From positions 1 to 6,853 of the forward strand of contig JANXNT010000259.1 in assembly GCA_025353985.1 (NCBI GenBank): a stretch of 6,853 nucleotides of DNA, in the 5' to 3' direction. Position numbers and translations under genes: made by a program. The stretch is from Limnoglobus sp. (GTDB lineage: Bacteria; Planctomycetota; Planctomycetia; Gemmatales; Gemmataceae). The notes beneath the pieces are model-generated. The model did not search any database. It was not told the DNA's origin and saw only the letters and a list, made by a program, of their open reading frames with translations. Below, piece after piece: positions 5,228-6,853 of the stretch (positions within the stretch are counted from its first letter, which is position 1; each line of letters begins with the position of its first letter).

Positions 5228-6853
5228 ATGCACCACGCCAATCTCCGCACTGCGATGGGTTCCACTCTGGTGATGGTGCTCACCTTCACCATCGTACTTG
5301 GAACAAACCGCGATACCATCGGGCAAGTCGTCGTGAAACCGGCGGCGGTACCGGTGCCTCCCGAAGATGGCAAAAAGGTCAAGGCGCAGGCGATTGAAGT
5401 CATGACGTTCCCATCGGACCGCGATGCGAAAAACATGATTCGTGCGGTGAACGATTACCTCGTTGAGTTCAAAGACAAATCGAACAAAGCCCCGTGGGAC
5501 AAAATCTGCGCAGCTGCGCAGCAGGTACTCGATTCGAAGAGCGATTCGTTCTTCGAGAAATCGGGTGCTACTGGCGATGATGCGGGCAAGATTCAACGTG
5601 TGAGTGCGAAGGCCGAGGCGAATCGACTGATCGGGCGTTTCCCCCCGGATGGCAAGCAGTTTTATCAACTGACGTTCGGCCCACCGGCTGAGGCGTTGAT
5701 CGCGGATGCCAAGGACAAAGGCTACGATCGGGCGATTCTCGCGGATGTTTCCCAACGCTATTTCCACACCAAAGCCGGCACGCAAGCGACGCTGTTCCTC
5801 GCGGGACTGAACCTCGACCGCGGCAACTACGTGGAAGCGGCCTATTCGTTCGAACGACTGCTCGAACGCAAGGATATCGACGACCTCTGGAACCCGCTGA
5901 CTACCTTCAAAGCGATCGTCGCGTTCAAGCGGGCCGGTTCACAAAGTCCAACGGTTACGAAATTAACGGGGCAACTCGAAAAGAACTATCCGCGTAACGG
6001 TCTCAAGATCGGCTTGCGAACGTACACGATCGACGAACTCAAGGAAGAACTTGCGAAGCCACACCTGACGATGTTCGGGCGGATCAGCGAGAATTACATC
6101 ATCTCGCGGCTCGGAAATGCTTCCCACTCGGCGATTGCCGATGGCGGAGCGCCGTTCCTCGACCCGAGTTACACGAAGCCGATGCTGTTTCGCACGCAAG
6201 AAGCGCCGTTCCAGGAAGGTTCGACGTGGGTACGCCAGAACCTGAACGAGGTGCTTCGCGGTATCCGGCCAGGCAAGCAGGAAGTCGCCATCCCCGGCTT
6301 CTTCCCGCTCACATCGCAGAACCTCGTGTTCATGCGGACTTACGACGGCATTTACGCTTATATCACGCAAGACGGCTTCTCGAATCACGGTCGACCCGCG
6401 AAACCGGGCGAACTTTACTGGATTGCCGAGGCGAAAGGCAGCCTGAGCAAGATCGTCGGCGACGACAGCAAAACCGATGTCATCAATCGCTGGACGGCAT
6501 TTCAGAATCAGGGGCAACTCAAGTCGATTCTGTTCGAGAACCCGCTCGTCGGCTCGATGTCCCACGATGGCCAGAACGTCTACGCCATCGACGATGCCGC
6601 GATCCCGAATGCACCGGTGATCAACAACCAAGACAACGGCTTCGGTGGGCAAGGCGTGCCAGTCACAACCGATAAGCTGTTCGGCGATGGCAACCGCCTG
6701 ATCGCACTCAACATGGTTACGGGCCGTCTGGCGTGGCAACTCGGCGTGTCGCAGGGCGGACCGCCACTCAGCGACGAGGAAGACGATAAGACAGACAACC
6801 CGCTTTTGCTCATGCAAAACAGCTACTTCCTTGGGCCACCGCTGCCCGTGAAC
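5228..6853 (+). CDS. Exported PQQ-like beta-propeller repeat protein (partial, 3' end outside window)
   Basis: The frame is open for 542 codons from the ATG at 5228 to the window edge with no stop. GGAA lies 9 bases before the ATG, and an in-frame TGA lies a few codons upstream, so this is the earliest ATG. Residues 1-25 carry a basic start and a hydrophobic stretch (about 11-25, GSTLVMVLTFTIVLG), read as a signal peptide or anchor. Residues about 55-260 are mainly helical, with one TPR-like unit near 183-215 (FLAGLNLDRGNYVEAAYSFE). After about 310 the sequence turns to beta-propeller style: a blade near 444-456 (SMSHDGQNVYAIDD) and the classic PQQ/BamB repeat near 488-505 (GNRLIALNMVTGRLAWQLG). 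The tail FLGPPLPVN matches the style of planctomycete PQQ-like proteins I recall. It probably acts in the periplasm or at the cell surface, perhaps in binding or scaffolding. Enzymatic PQQ use is not shown. The missing part should hold several more blades. Confidence 0.85.
   Translation, partial: MHHANLRTAMGSTLVMVLTFTIVLGTNRDTIGQVVVKPAAVPVPPEDGKKVKAQAIEVMTFPSDRDAKNMIRAVNDYLVEFKDKSNKAPWDKICAAAQQVLDSKSDSFFEKSGATGDDAGKIQRVSAKAEANRLIGRFPPDGKQFYQLTFGPPAEALIADAKDKGYDRAILADVSQRYFHTKAGTQATLFLAGLNLDRGNYVEAAYSFERLLERKDIDDLWNPLTTFKAIVAFKRAGSQSPTVTKLTGQLEKNYPRNGLKIGLRTYTIDELKEELAKPHLTMFGRISENYIISRLGNASHSAIADGGAPFLDPSYTKPMLFRTQEAPFQEGSTWVRQNLNEVLRGIRPGKQEVAIPGFFPLTSQNLVFMRTYDGIYAYITQDGFSNHGRPAKPGELYWIAEAKGSLSKIVGDDSKTDVINRWTAFQNQGQLKSILFENPLVGSMSHDGQNVYAIDDAAIPNAPVINNQDNGFGGQGVPVTTDKLFGDGNRLIALNMVTGRLAWQLGVSQGGPPLSDEEDDKTDNPLLLMQNSYFLGPPLPVN

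Noticed and set aside
5060..5785. Long minus-strand frame of 241 codons opposite the beta-propeller gene
   Set aside because: It is antisense to a frame with a signal peptide, good codon use and a recognisable family; its own translation resembles nothing.
5963..6817. Minus-strand frame of 284 codons
   Set aside because: Antisense shadow of the beta-propeller gene, a result of high third-position GC.

Overview
The window looks like a chromosomal stretch from a planctomycete, most likely of the Gemmata/Gemmataceae type. The grounds are the style of the integrase N-terminus, a zinc-ribbon/membrane/beta-sandwich protein, a PQQ-like beta-propeller protein with an N-terminal helical region, weak or absent Shine-Dalgarno sites, and long intergenic regions full of short palindromic repeats. 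This assignment comes from recognising sequence style; no database search was possible.

Region 1 (1-1513) is the edge of an integrative element. A partial reading frame at the left edge is followed by a tyrosine recombinase gene with all catalytic residues present. That gene runs head-on into the 3' end of a tRNA-Ser(CGA) gene on the minus strand. The last 13 integrase codons and its stop codon are the antisense of the tRNA, which makes the tRNA 3' half the probable attachment site. The element body would lie to the left, outside the window.

Region 2 (1514-3446) is the host flank on the minus strand. It holds a gene for a zinc-ribbon protein with a disordered linker, one membrane segment and an extracytoplasmic beta-rich domain, of unknown function. 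Its 3' end carries a plausible promoter for the tRNA. Its upstream region contains two small tandem repeats.

Region 3 (3447-4547) runs on the plus strand: a tentative small ORF, then a clear LOG-family phosphoribohydrolase (the cytokinin-activating enzyme family).

Region 4 (4548-5227) is 680 bases without a supported gene, packed with repeats: a 71-base imperfect palindrome, two good copies and one poor copy of a 31-base direct repeat, and a nested hairpin cluster with two near-identical CCATGG hairpins. These look like dispersed planctomycete intergenic repeats.

Region 5 (5228-6853) is the start of a large exported PQQ-like beta-propeller protein that runs off the right edge.

The genes do not form one evident pathway. 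The most interesting biology is the integrase/tRNA junction and the structured repeats of region 4. I did not find convincing evidence of a new defence or metabolic system inside the window.
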